Shown here in pieces: positions 14,983-23,282 of a DNA stretch of 48,176 nucleotides. The first letter of the stretch is position 1. Each line of letters starts with the position of its first letter. The position numbers were made by a program, and so were the translations under genes. The notes beneath the pieces are model-generated. The model was given only the letters and a program-made list of their open reading frames with translations. It made no database searches and was not told where the DNA came from. This stretch comes from Firmicutes bacterium ADurb.Bin248 (lineage in GTDB: Bacteria; Bacillota; Clostridia; Christensenellales; CAG-138), in contig MWBW01000020.1 of the NCBI GenBank assembly GCA_002069725.1, forward strand, positions 1-48,176, read 5' to 3'.

Positions 14983-15918
14983 ATGGCAAAAACGCTTTCG
15001 CTGATCGTGCCCGTTTTCAACGAGCAGGAGGCCATAGACGCCTCGTTCGCGCGCATGTATGCCGCGATGTCGGCGCTGCCTTACGCGTTCGAGATCATCT
15101 ACGTCAACGACGGCAGCCGGGATTCCACCATGGCGCATCTTCGCGCCATCGCCGGGGGAAACGGCAACGTGCGCGTGATCTCGTTCTCCAGAAACTTCGG
15201 CCACCAGCTCGCCGTGACGGCGGGCATGGACGAAGCCCGCGGCGACGCGCTCATCGTCATCGACGCGGATCTGCAGGACCCGCCCGAGGTCATAGGCGAG
15301 CTCGTCAAGGCCTGGGAGAACGGCGCGGACATCGCCTACGGCAAGCGCCTCAAGCGCGAGGGGGAGACCTTCCTTAAAAAGTTTACGGCGCACTGCTACT
15401 ACAGGCTGCTCAACGCCATGAGCGCGTACCCGATCCCGCTCGACACGGGGGATTTCCGCCTGCTGGACCGCAAGGTCGCCGACGTGTTCCTTAAAATGCG
15501 CGAGCACAACCGTTTCCTTCGCGGCATGAGCGGCTGGATGGGCTTCAATGCGGTGCCGGTCGAGTACGTCCGGCACGAGCGCGTCGCGGGCAGCACGAAG
15601 TATACGCTCAAAAAGATGCTCCGCCTCGCGTTCGACGGCATACTCGGCTTTTCGTACCGGCCGCTGACCGCCGCGGGCGGCACGGGGGTCGCCCTCATGG
15701 GGCTCTCGCTTCTGGGCTTCGTCGCGCTCGCCGTTATAGCCGCCACCGTGGGAGCGGCCCCGTGGCTCTGGGGGTTGTGCGGCCTTGTGCTGTTCGACGG
15801 GCTGATCCTCGCCGCCATGGGCGTGCAGGGCGCGTATCTCAACAGAATCTACGACGAGGTGCGGGGCAGGCCCCTCTACGTCGTCGCCGAAAAGATCAAC
15901 AGCAAAGATAAGGAGTAA
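14983..15918 (+). CDS. Membrane-anchored family 2 glycosyltransferase (GtrB/DPM1-like)
   Basis: A 311-residue enzyme with an N-terminal GT-A domain (about 1-230) and two C-terminal transmembrane helices (about 235-300). The motifs LIVPVFNEQEAI, YVNDGSRD and the metal-binding DADLQDPPE are those of polyprenyl-phosphate glycosyltransferases such as GtrB, CsbB and YkcC. The expected reaction transfers a sugar from UDP-sugar to undecaprenyl phosphate on the cytoplasmic face, for later decoration of the cell wall. No flippase or wall transferase gene is adjacent. ATG 14983 has AAAGGAT 8-9 bases upstream; an ATG at 14974 is also in frame. Confidence 0.88.
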   Translation: MAKTLSLIVPVFNEQEAIDASFARMYAAMSALPYAFEIIYVNDGSRDSTMAHLRAIAGGNGNVRVISFSRNFGHQLAVTAGMDEARGDALIVIDADLQDPPEVIGELVKAWENGADIAYGKRLKREGETFLKKFTAHCYYRLLNAMSAYPIPLDTGDFRLLDRKVADVFLKMREHNRFLRGMSGWMGFNAVPVEYVRHERVAGSTKYTLKKMLRLAFDGILGFSYRPLTAAGGTGVALMGLSLLGFVALAVIAATVGAAPWLWGLCGLVLFDGLILAAMGVQGAYLNRIYDEVRGRPLYVVAEKINSKDKE

Positions 15919-15924
15919 CGGAAT

Positions 15925-17040
15925 ATGGTCGATCCCCGCATCAAAACGCTCGCGAAGAACCTCATCGGCTTTTCCTGCAAGATCCGGCCCGGCGAGCACC
16001 TGCTCGTCGAGGCCTACGACGGCTGCCGCGATCTCGTCGAACAGCTCGTGCGCGAGGCCTACGCCGCGGGCGGCCTGCCGCACGTGTGGCTCAGGGATTC
16101 CCGCGTCGGCCGCGCACTCGCGATGGGCTGCGTCCGCGAGCAGCTCGAGCTCGACGCGAAGGTGGACGGCCTGTTGATGGAGAATATGCAGGCCTACATC
16201 GGCGTCAGGAGCGCCTGCAATACCGCGGAGAACGCGGACGTGCCGCAGGAGAAGAACCAGCTTCGCGGCGGCGTATACGGCGAGCCCGTGCACGGCAAGA
16301 TCCGCGTGCCCAAAACGAAGTGGTGCGTGCTGCGCTATCCTTCGCCGGCGCTCGCGCAATCCGCCAATATGAGCACCGAAGCGTTCGAGGATTACTACTT
16401 CAACGTCTGCTGCCTCGACTACTCGAAGATGAGCCGCGCGATGGATTCCCTCGTCGCGCTCATGGAAAAGACCGACCGCGTGCGCATCGCGGGCCCCGGC
16501 ACAGACCTCTCGTTCTCCATCAAGGGCCTGCCCGCCATCAAGTGCGCGGGCGAACTGAACATCCCCGACGGCGAGGTGTTCACGGCGCCCGTGCAGGGCA
16601 GCATCGACGGGCAGATCACGTTCAACACGCCCTCGCTCTTCGAGGGGTTCACCTACGAGAACATCCGCCTGACCTACCGGGACGGCCGCCTCGCGGACGT
16701 ATCGGCCAACGACACCGCGCGCGCCAGGGCCGTGTTCGAGCGCGACGAGGGCGCCAAACACGTGGGCGAGTTCGCCATCGGCGTGAACCCGTACATCACC
16801 TTCCCCATGAAGGACACGCTCTTCGACGAGAAGATCTGCGGCTCCTTCCACTTCACGCCCGGCGCGTGCTACGACGAGTGCGACAACGGCAACAAGTCCG
16901 AAATCCACTGGGACCTCGTGTGCATCCAGACGCCCGAGTACGGCGGGGGCGAGATGTACTTCGACGGCGTGCTCGTGAGGAAGGACGGCCTGTTCGTGCC
17001 GGACGAGCTCAAGTGCCTCAACCCGGAAAACCTCAAGTGA
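15925..17040 (+). CDS. M29 family aminopeptidase (AmpS-like)
   Basis: A 371-residue cytosolic metallo-aminopeptidase. The metal-binding segments of family M29 are present: GELNIPDGEVFTAP, GEFAIGVNP, FHFTPGACY and HWDLV, which supply the Glu, His and Asp ligands of the two metal ions. The N-terminal domain begins VDPRIKTLAKNL, typical of the family. It removes N-terminal amino acids from short peptides. AAGGAG precedes the start, and the gene is 6 bases after the glycosyltransferase, so the two are probably co-transcribed although no functional link is evident. Confidence 0.9.
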   Translation: MVDPRIKTLAKNLIGFSCKIRPGEHLLVEAYDGCRDLVEQLVREAYAAGGLPHVWLRDSRVGRALAMGCVREQLELDAKVDGLLMENMQAYIGVRSACNTAENADVPQEKNQLRGGVYGEPVHGKIRVPKTKWCVLRYPSPALAQSANMSTEAFEDYYFNVCCLDYSKMSRAMDSLVALMEKTDRVRIAGPGTDLSFSIKGLPAIKCAGELNIPDGEVFTAPVQGSIDGQITFNTPSLFEGFTYENIRLTYRDGRLADVSANDTARARAVFERDEGAKHVGEFAIGVNPYITFPMKDTLFDEKICGSFHFTPGACYDECDNGNKSEIHWDLVCIQTPEYGGGEMYFDGVLVRKDGLFVPDELKCLNPENLK

Positions 17041-17047
17041 AACCGGA

Positions 17048-17076
17048 GCGCGATATAACAATAACTTATATCGCGC
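17048..17076. terminator. Hairpin after the M29 aminopeptidase gene
   Basis: A perfect 11-bp stem (GCGCGATATAA 17048-17058 with TTATATCGCGC 17066-17076) begins 8 bases after the stop. No clean T tract follows, so it is a weak terminator or a 3' stabilising hairpin. Confidence 0.5.
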
Positions 17077-17116
17077 GGGGCATCGTTTCGATTGTGGAAA
17101 GCCGCGTACGACATTG

Positions 17117-17145
17117 TTGCAAAATTAACGGTCCGGGTATATCAT
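17117..17145 (+). promoter_or_regulatory. SigA-type promoter for gapA
   Basis: TTGCAA (17117-17122), 17-base spacer, TATCAT (17140-17145). The resulting leader is about 75 bases long and ends with a strong GAGGAGGGA ribosome-binding site. Confidence 0.65.
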
Positions 17146-17198
17146 ATAACTGGAAAAATGAAGGGGAGACGGCCCTGACTTGGGCTGAAAGATATTAG

Positions 17199-18242
<1,044 letters not shown>

Positions 18243-18280
18243 TCGACAATTAAAAACTGAAATAACAATCGTATATGCGA

Positions 18281-18306
18281 GCGGCTTCCGTTTGACCGGG
18301 AGCCGC
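18281..18306 (+). terminator. Hairpin after gapA
   Basis: A 10-bp stem (GCGGCTTCCG 18281-18290 with CGGGAGCCGC 18297-18306, one T-G pair). No T tract follows immediately. It is part of the hairpin-rich module between convergent gapA and the GGDEF gene. Confidence 0.5.
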
Positions 18307-18317
18307 CCGCTATTGAA

Positions 18318-18348
18318 ATAAAAAACGGCCTGCTTCAAGCGAAGGCCG
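18318..18348 (-). terminator. Intrinsic terminator of the GGDEF gene (dispersed repeat copy 3)
   Basis: On the minus strand, a stem CGGCCT...AGGCCG (18343-18348 with 18326-18331, plus inner pairs) is followed by TTTTTTAT. Its sequence (AAAAAACGGCC...AAGCGAAGGCCG) closely resembles part of the element at 12480-12537 in reverse complement. Confidence 0.8.
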
Positions 18349-18366
18349 CGCCGAATCAAACCGCAG

Positions 18367-19593
18367 TCAACCATCAATTCCCCCATACACCGCGAACCCG
18401 TTCTTCCCCTCGCGCTTGACGCCGTAGAGCGCGGCGTCGGCTTTTTTGTAGAGCTCGCAAAAGCTCGCGCGCGCGCCGGGTTCCGTGAGCACCGCGCCGA
18501 TGCTCACGCTCACCGGGCAGAGGTCGTTTTCGCCGACGCTGAGCCCGTTGATGCGCTTGCTGAGCGCCGCGACCGCGCCGCGAAGCTGCTCGGCGCCGCG
18601 GACGTTCCTCAGGAACACCATGAACTCGTCCCCGCCGATGCGCCCGGCGACGTCCGTCGCGCGGAAGTGCCTGCGGATGAGCGCCGCGAGCTCGGCGATC
18701 GCCCGGTCGCCTTCGATGTGGCCGCATTTGTCGTTGATGCCCTTGAGGTCGTCCAGATCGATGATGAGCAGCGCGTGAACGAGTTCCGCCTCGTCGCGGA
18801 GCACGCGTTCGATGATCTCCTGCGTGACGGTTTTGTTGTAGAGCCCGGTCAGCGGGTCGGTCTGCGCGCGCAACTCGAGAAGCGCGAGCCTGCGTTTTTG
18901 CGCGTCGATGTTGGTGAACTTGCACACGAGCCGCGCGACGTTGCCGTTCGCGTCGGCGATGCCGCTCATGAGCAGCGAGTACCACGGGTAGCCCCCTTCG
19001 CGATCGCGCATGCGAAGCTCCCGCGGGGCGGGCTTCGCCGTCCTGCACGCGAGGGAAACCAGTTCGAAGAAGGCGGTCCTGTCCTCGGCGCAGACGTACT
19101 CGCCGCCGACGAAGCCGGCGTAATCCGGCTTTTTTCCCGTGACGGATTCATACATGGCGTTGGCCTTGATTGCCTGCTCGGTATAGTTGATCTCGACGAT
19201 GATGGCCTCGGAGTCCTGCGCGATGAGGCGGTAGCGCTCCTCGGATGCCTGAAGGCGCAGCTTTTCCTCGGCCATGCGCGCGTTTTCCGCGGCGAGCCTT
19301 TTCTTGTCGATGCTAAACACCGTGACGATGAGGGCGTAGCTGCCCGCGAGCAGCGCCGCCATGAAAGCGCCCAGCCAATTGGCCGCGGCGCGCGCCGCTT
19401 CGTACTGCGGGGCCCTGCCGCCCACGAGCGTCTGGCTGAAGAGCTGCTCTGCGTAATTTTCGCTGAGCTTGTTGTAGTGCACGAAGGCGATGGAAATGGC
19501 CAGCGCCACGAGCGCGAGCGAAAGCGCCGCAAGCCGCAGCATAGAGCCGCTTCCGGAGACGAAGCTTTTGATGATACGACGCCGCTTCCCCAT
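18367..19593 (-). CDS. Membrane-bound PAS-GGDEF diguanylate cyclase
   Basis: A 408-residue sensor enzyme that makes cyclic di-GMP from two GTP. Two predicted transmembrane helices (about 17-40 and 74-95) flank a short external loop. A cytoplasmic linker helix and a PAS-like domain follow (SEERYRLIAQDSEAIIVEI onward, ending LVCKFTNID), then a GGDEF domain. The active-site motif RIGGDEF (GGDEF 320-324) is intact, and RATD five residues before it matches the inhibitory I-site, so both activity and product inhibition are expected. ATG 19593 follows AAGGAGA at a somewhat long spacing. It lies about 4 kb from the three c-di-GMP riboswitch candidates and is a plausible source of their ligand. Confidence 0.88.
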   Translation of the reverse strand: MGKRRRIIKSFVSGSGSMLRLAALSLALVALAISIAFVHYNKLSENYAEQLFSQTLVGGRAPQYEAARAAANWLGAFMAALLAGSYALIVTVFSIDKKRLAAENARMAEEKLRLQASEERYRLIAQDSEAIIVEINYTEQAIKANAMYESVTGKKPDYAGFVGGEYVCAEDRTAFFELVSLACRTAKPAPRELRMRDREGGYPWYSLLMSGIADANGNVARLVCKFTNIDAQKRRLALLELRAQTDPLTGLYNKTVTQEIIERVLRDEAELVHALLIIDLDDLKGINDKCGHIEGDRAIAELAALIRRHFRATDVAGRIGGDEFMVFLRNVRGAEQLRGAVAALSKRINGLSVGENDLCPVSVSIGAVLTEPGARASFCELYKKADAALYGVKREGKNGFAVYGGIDG

Positions 19594-19744
19594 AAAAACC
19601 CATTTTCTCCTTACGCCATTATACAACCGCCGGAGGCGGCGGCACAAGCGAGCGCACGGCGCGCGAGGCCCGATGCGGGATTATATATTTATAATTTCAC
19701 GAAATGCGACGATAAAACGCACGGCATTCCCGCGCCCTGGCATG

Positions 19745-19773
19745 TTCCCGGCCCGAAAGGGCCGCGCCGGGAA
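19745..19773. other. Compound GC hairpin upstream of the racemase gene
   Basis: TTCCCGG (19745-19751) can pair with CCGGGAA (19767-19773); inside, GGCCC-GAAA-GGGCC (19750-19763) forms an alternative stem with a GAAA tetraloop. It lies about 95 bases before the racemase start. I could not match it to a known riboswitch class. Confidence 0.4.
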
Positions 19774-19866
19774 TCTGCCGGGCGGGGCTACCAAAGCCGT
19801 CGCGCCTGCCGTATAATGGTGGCAGCCTTAAATTACGGCATCAATGAGATCATATTAGGAGCACGC

Positions 19867-20964
19867 ATGGACGAAATCGCGAGGGAATACCCGCTCATCG
19901 AGTGCAATCTGACAAAGCTTGGGCACAACGCGCGCGAGATTGTCTCGCGCTGCGCTGCGCGCGGCATATCGGTCACGGGCGTGATCAAGGGCTTCAACGG
20001 GGATCCGCGCGTCGCCGCGGTTTTTCGGGATTGCGGCGTGGACGGCCTGGCGACGTCGCGCACCGAGCAGATCGCGGCCTGCCGCGCGGCCGGAATCCCG
20101 GGGCCGTACATGCTCGTGCGCATCCCCATGCCGGGCGAAGCCGCGGACGTCGTAAGCCTCGCGGACAGCACGCTCGCGAGCGAGATGCCGACCGTGCGCC
20201 TTCTCGATGCGGAATGCGCGCGGCAAAACAAGCGTCTGGGCATACTGCTCATGGCGGATCTCGGGGATCTTCGCGAGGGCTTCTGGGACAAGGGCGAGCT
20301 GGTCGAAGCCGCGGCGGAAACGGAAGCGCTTTCGAACGTCGATCTGCTCGGCGTGGGCGTGAACCTCGGCTGCTACGGAGCGGTCGTGCCCACGCCCGAA
20401 AACCTCGGCGCGCTCGCCGAGGTTGCACGGAGCGTGGAGGCGCGCATCGGGCGAAGCCTCGCGCTCGTTTCCGGCGGGGCTACGACCTCGCTGCCGCTCG
20501 TGCTCGACGGAACGATGCCCGCGCGGATCAACCACCTTCGCGTCGGCGAGGGCATATTGCAGGGCAAGGATCTCAGCGACCTGTTCGGCCTCGACATGAG
20601 TTTTTTGCACCTCGACGTGTTTACCATCAAGGCCGAGGTGCTTGAGGTCAAGCGAAAGCCCAGCCGTCCCGTAGGGCGCATTTTCGTGGACGCCTACGGC
20701 TATACGCCCGAGTTCCCGGAGCGCGGCGTGCGCCGTCGCGCGCTCGCGGGCATAGGCAAGCTGGACTTCGCGTACTGCGACATGCTCAAGCCGCGCGAAA
20801 AGGGGATTTCCGTGCTCGGCGCGAGCAGCGACCATCTGATACTCGACGCCGAGGATTATCCGGGCGAACTGAAGCCCGGCGACGTGCTCGAATTCGACGC
20901 GCGCTACGCCGCCGCGCTGTTCGCGACGGGCTCGCGTTATGTGCGCTTTGTCTGCACGCGCTAG
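19867..20964 (+). CDS. Alanine/ornithine racemase-family PLP enzyme
   Basis: A 365-residue PLP-dependent enzyme of fold type III. The N-terminal barrel carries the probable PLP lysine Lys41 in TGVIKGFNGDP, then LVRIPMPGEAADV and ILLMADLGDLREGFW. These match the alanine/ornithine racemase group found in Clostridia rather than classical Alr, which has AVVKANAYG. The substrate is therefore uncertain: ornithine, alanine or another amino acid. AGGAG lies 5 bases before ATG 19867. The gene appears monocistronic and converges on the GNAT gene with only 24 bases between stop codons. Confidence 0.82.
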   Translation: MDEIAREYPLIECNLTKLGHNAREIVSRCAARGISVTGVIKGFNGDPRVAAVFRDCGVDGLATSRTEQIAACRAAGIPGPYMLVRIPMPGEAADVVSLADSTLASEMPTVRLLDAECARQNKRLGILLMADLGDLREGFWDKGELVEAAAETEALSNVDLLGVGVNLGCYGAVVPTPENLGALAEVARSVEARIGRSLALVSGGATTSLPLVLDGTMPARINHLRVGEGILQGKDLSDLFGLDMSFLHLDVFTIKAEVLEVKRKPSRPVGRIFVDAYGYTPEFPERGVRRRALAGIGKLDFAYCDMLKPREKGISVLGASSDHLILDAEDYPGELKPGDVLEFDARYAAALFATGSRYVRFVCTR

Positions 20965-20988
20965 CGCTCCGCGCATGATTTTGCGTTT

Positions 20989-21459
20989 TTACATTTTGAC
21001 GAGCCTCGTATAGACGCTGTGCTCCGGCTCTCCGCCGGGGATATAGCTCGCGTTCAGCGTTTTTTTGTAGAAGCCCTCCGCGTCGTCCACCGAGCCGATG
21101 ACGGCGTAGCCGTAGCCCGCCTCGCGCATGCCCTCGAGCGTGCGGATGAGCAAAGCGCGGCCTATGCCGCGCCCGCGCTGGCTCGCGGCCACGCCCGTGG
21201 GGCCGAAGAAGCCCTTTGCCGTCGCGTCGTAGCAGGCGAAGCCGAGTATTTTTCCGTTCTCCGTCGCGATGAAGCAGCCCTGCGGCTCGCGGTTGAGCGC
21301 GTATTCGGTTTCATCCGCCCACTGGCGGCCGAAATGCAGGCGTATGAACGCGAGTATGCGGCTCTTGTCGCACGATATCGCGCGCTTGAGCCTGACTCCC
21401 TCGGGGATGCGGTTCTCGGGAAGCGTCGTCAGGTTGGCGATCATGTCGCAGCCGTTCAT
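20989..21459 (-). CDS. GNAT family N-acetyltransferase
   Basis: A 156-residue acetyltransferase with the acetyl-CoA pyrophosphate-binding motif SQRGRGIGRALLIRT in the expected central position, preceded by the ILGFACYDAT strand and followed by GYGYAVIGSVDDAEGFYKK. The substrate is unknown. GAGGAG precedes the ATG. It lies 47 bases downstream of the GyrI-like gene on the same strand and is probably transcribed with it. Confidence 0.87.
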   Translation of the reverse strand: MNGCDMIANLTTLPENRIPEGVRLKRAISCDKSRILAFIRLHFGRQWADETEYALNREPQGCFIATENGKILGFACYDATAKGFFGPTGVAASQRGRGIGRALLIRTLEGMREAGYGYAVIGSVDDAEGFYKKTLNASYIPGGEPEHSVYTRLVKM

Positions 21460-21506
21460 AAATGCTTGCTCCTCGTTTTGATGGCGCGCGCCGCGCCCCG
21501 GAAACG

Positions 21507-21977
21507 CTATTTCAATTTAATAGGAACGAATACTTCCATCTGCGCGAAGCCCTGCCTGTCTATGATCTCCGCGGGCGTGATGATCTGCCCCATGGCGTAG
21601 TGGTTCGGCCGCGCGTCGGACGCGAAAATCTCGGAATCCCCGATGTGCTTCAGGGCCTCGCGGTAGAGCGCGCCGTTGGCCTCCTCGTCGCCGTCGCGGT
21701 ACACGTAGGTCAGGTAGTAGCCGCCGTCGAATTCGGCGATCTCGTTGCCGCCGTCGTCCATGCCCTCGGCGAGCGCATACCACCAGACCATGCCGCCCCG
21801 CTCCTCGTCGTAAAAGAGGAAATCGCGCGGCATGAAGGCGTCCCGCGGCTCCGGCCGGATCGCCGAAAAATACGCGTTGAATTTGCCGAGCCTGCCCTCG
21901 GGCGAAAAGTCGCATTCCGGGTCCAAACCGGACGAGGCGGCGCGAAACGGCGGCAGATATACGATCCTGAACTCCAT
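21507..21977 (-). CDS. GyrI-like / AraC effector-binding domain protein
   Basis: A 156-residue protein resembling the stand-alone effector-binding domain found in AraC-type activators and GyrI-like proteins: RIVYLPPFRAASSG at the N-terminus, RPEPRDAFMPRDFLFYDE in the middle, and YYLTYVYRDGDEE before the end. No DNA-binding domain is present. Such domains bind small hydrophobic or cationic compounds. GAGGAG precedes the start. The adjacent GNAT gene could act on the same compound class, but this is inference. Confidence 0.72.
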   Translation of the reverse strand: MEFRIVYLPPFRAASSGLDPECDFSPEGRLGKFNAYFSAIRPEPRDAFMPRDFLFYDEERGGMVWWYALAEGMDDGGNEIAEFDGGYYLTYVYRDGDEEANGALYREALKHIGDSEIFASDARPNHYAMGQIITPAEIIDRQGFAQMEVFVPIKLK

Positions 21978-22004
21978 GCTGATCTCCTCTTATGTATTTT
22001 TTAT

Positions 22005-22034
22005 ATCATAACACGCGCGTTGCGGCGCGTTCAA
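22005..22034 (-). promoter_or_regulatory. SigA-type promoter for the GyrI-like/GNAT genes
   Basis: Minus strand TTGAAC (22034-22029), 18-base spacer, TATGAT (22010-22005), 28 bases before the start codon. Confidence 0.6.
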
Positions 22035-22058
22035 CCGAAACGCGTCCGCGTGGACGCG
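22035..22058 (-). terminator. Terminator-like hairpin after the lacI-type gene
   Basis: CGCGTCC (22041-22047) and GGACGCG (22052-22058) form a 7-bp stem with a 4-base loop; on the minus strand TTTCGG follows. It lies 13 bases past the regulator stop. Confidence 0.55.
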
Positions 22059-22070
22059 CCCGCGCAACGC

Positions 22071-22949
22071 TCAAAAGACGCGTATGTCGTGCTCCGGCCC
22101 GCTCGCGCGCGCGATGGTGTCGATCACAAGCGCGGCGACGGTTTCGGCCTTTTTCTTCAAAGGCAGCACGATCGCGCGGCGTTCCGCGCCCTGCGGGACG
22201 TCCTCCCCTTCATGGACGACGGATATCGGCTCGAGGCCGAGCGCCAGGAGCGCCGCGCAGTTGGCCCGGCCCATCGCGACGAAAGCGGAGGAGCCCGCGG
22301 CTTCCCGCGCGCGCAGGGCGAGCGCGGGGTCGCGGGATTCGCAGGTTTGTTCGAAGGCGTCGCTTACGCGGCGGCGGATGCCCTCGTTTGCGTACGCGTC
22401 GTGCAGGAAAAAGAGCTTCCGCCCGCCCGCGATCTCCCTCGCGCGGGAGGCTATGGCGGAAAAGTCGTCGTATACTTGGTAGAAGAGCATCAGGTCGTCC
22501 ACGCAGCCGTCCACGCAGATGAGCGGGCAGTAGTTCTGCTCGCCCACGGCGTAGAAATCGGCGCGCGGCAAATCTACTGCGACGATGGCGTCCACGTGCC
22601 GGCTTCGCTGGCGCAGGCACTGTTCCGTGAGCAGCACCGTTCGCAGCCCCCTCGTTTCGAGCGAGCCCGCGAGCGCGGCGACGAGCGAGAACGTCGCGCG
22701 GGCGCGGTCCGGCGCGCTTGCGGCGCAGGGCGCGTATACGCCCGCGGCATGGTTGCGGCCCGAGGCGAGCGCGCGCGCTACGAACGAGGTTTCATATCCG
22801 TGTAAGTTGACGTAGTGCAGTATCTTCTTTCGCGTCTGCTCGCTGATGTGCTCCTCGGCCCTGTCGTTTAGCACATACGACACGGTCGCGGTCGAAACGC
22901 CGCACGCGCTGGCGACGTCCTTGATTGTCAGGCGGGGCTTGTCGTCCAT
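22071..22949 (-). CDS. LacI-family transcriptional regulator
   Basis: A 292-residue regulator with an N-terminal LacI helix-turn-helix (LTIKDVASACGVSTATVSYV, then LNDRAEEHISEQTRKKI) and the hinge segment, followed by a shortened periplasmic-binding-like effector domain (NHAAGVYAP, DAIVAVDLP, AFVAMGRANCAALLALG). It is about 40 residues shorter than typical LacI proteins. The start ATG 22949 has only a distant GGAGG (about 16 bases), so translation may be weak. It diverges from the riboswitch-controlled TadG-like gene; whether it regulates pilus genes or an unseen sugar locus cannot be told. Confidence 0.85.
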   Translation of the reverse strand: MDDKPRLTIKDVASACGVSTATVSYVLNDRAEEHISEQTRKKILHYVNLHGYETSFVARALASGRNHAAGVYAPCAASAPDRARATFSLVAALAGSLETRGLRTVLLTEQCLRQRSRHVDAIVAVDLPRADFYAVGEQNYCPLICVDGCVDDLMLFYQVYDDFSAIASRAREIAGGRKLFFLHDAYANEGIRRRVSDAFEQTCESRDPALALRAREAAGSSAFVAMGRANCAALLALGLEPISVVHEGEDVPQGAERRAIVLPLKKKAETVAALVIDTIARASGPEHDIRVF

Positions 22950-23003
22950 GCCCTGATGATAGCAACCTCCCCGCGCGCTGTCAAGCCGCGCGAATGCGCA
23001 AAA

Positions 23004-23031
23004 AGAATAAAAGGTTACACTATAATTACAA
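23004..23031 (-). promoter_or_regulatory. Possible lacI-type gene promoter
   Basis: Minus strand TTGTAA (23031-23026), 16-base spacer, TATTCT (23009-23004). It is back to back with the plus-strand promoter at 23042-23070, leaving 10 bases between -35 boxes. Confidence 0.45.
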
Positions 23032-23041
23032 AAAATAATTA

Positions 23042-23070
23042 TTGACAACCATAAATAGTAACGATATACT
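23042..23070 (+). promoter_or_regulatory. Strong SigA promoter for riboswitch 1 / TadG-like gene
   Basis: TTGACA (23042-23047), 17-base spacer, TATACT (23065-23070). The start of transcription would be about 23077, just before the aptamer. Confidence 0.85.
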
Positions 23071-23091
23071 GCAATCGAGGTAATATCCTCC

Positions 23092-23177
23092 CACGAAAAG
23101 GCAAAACGGGCGAAAGCCCGCGGCGCAAAACCACAGGGTCTACAGGGGCGCGGCCCCCATGACAGCCGGTTGCCGTG
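23092..23177 (+). ncRNA. Class I cyclic-di-GMP riboswitch (GEMM-I), copy 1
   Basis: The core reads AGGCAAAAC, then CGGGC-GAAA-GCCCG (GAAA tetraloop stem 23107-23120), GCGCAAAACC, a second stem GGGG...CCCC, and CATGACAGCCGGTTGCCG. A closing stem CACG (23092-23095) / CGTG (23174-23177) is visible. Aligned with the Vibrio Vc2 aptamer, the ligand-contacting G20, A47 and C92 positions read G, A and C. The G at position 20 favours c-di-GMP over the cAMP-GMP variant of the class. It lies between a strong promoter and the TadG-like gene and is followed by an intrinsic terminator. Confidence 0.88.
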
Positions 23178-23225
23178 ACGAATCGCATGGGCGCGCATCA
23201 TCGCTTGCGCTCGCATCGGTTTCAG

Positions 23226-23257
23226 GCGGCCGTGGAAACGGCCGCTTTCGGTTTCTT
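23226..23257 (+). terminator. Expression-platform terminator of riboswitch 1
   Basis: GCGGCCGT (23226-23233) and ACGGCCGC (23238-23245) form a perfect 8-bp stem with a GGAA loop, followed by TTTCGGTTTCTT. GGCGGCC (23225-23231) can alternatively pair with GGTTGCC (23168-23174) of the aptamer, with two G-U pairs, as an antiterminator. Confidence 0.75.
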
Positions 23258-23282
23258 ACGAACGATTGGAAAGGAGTAGCTT

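Noticed and set aside
14755..17061. Minus-strand open frame of 768 codons across the glycosyltransferase and M29 genes
   Set aside because: It is antisense to two well-supported genes and has no domain signature. The same holds for long antisense frames at 288-1709, 1906-3753 and 30444-32633.
18667..19866. Long N-terminal extension of the racemase gene
   Set aside because: It is antisense to the GGDEF gene and unlike any racemase; ATG 19867 has AGGAG.
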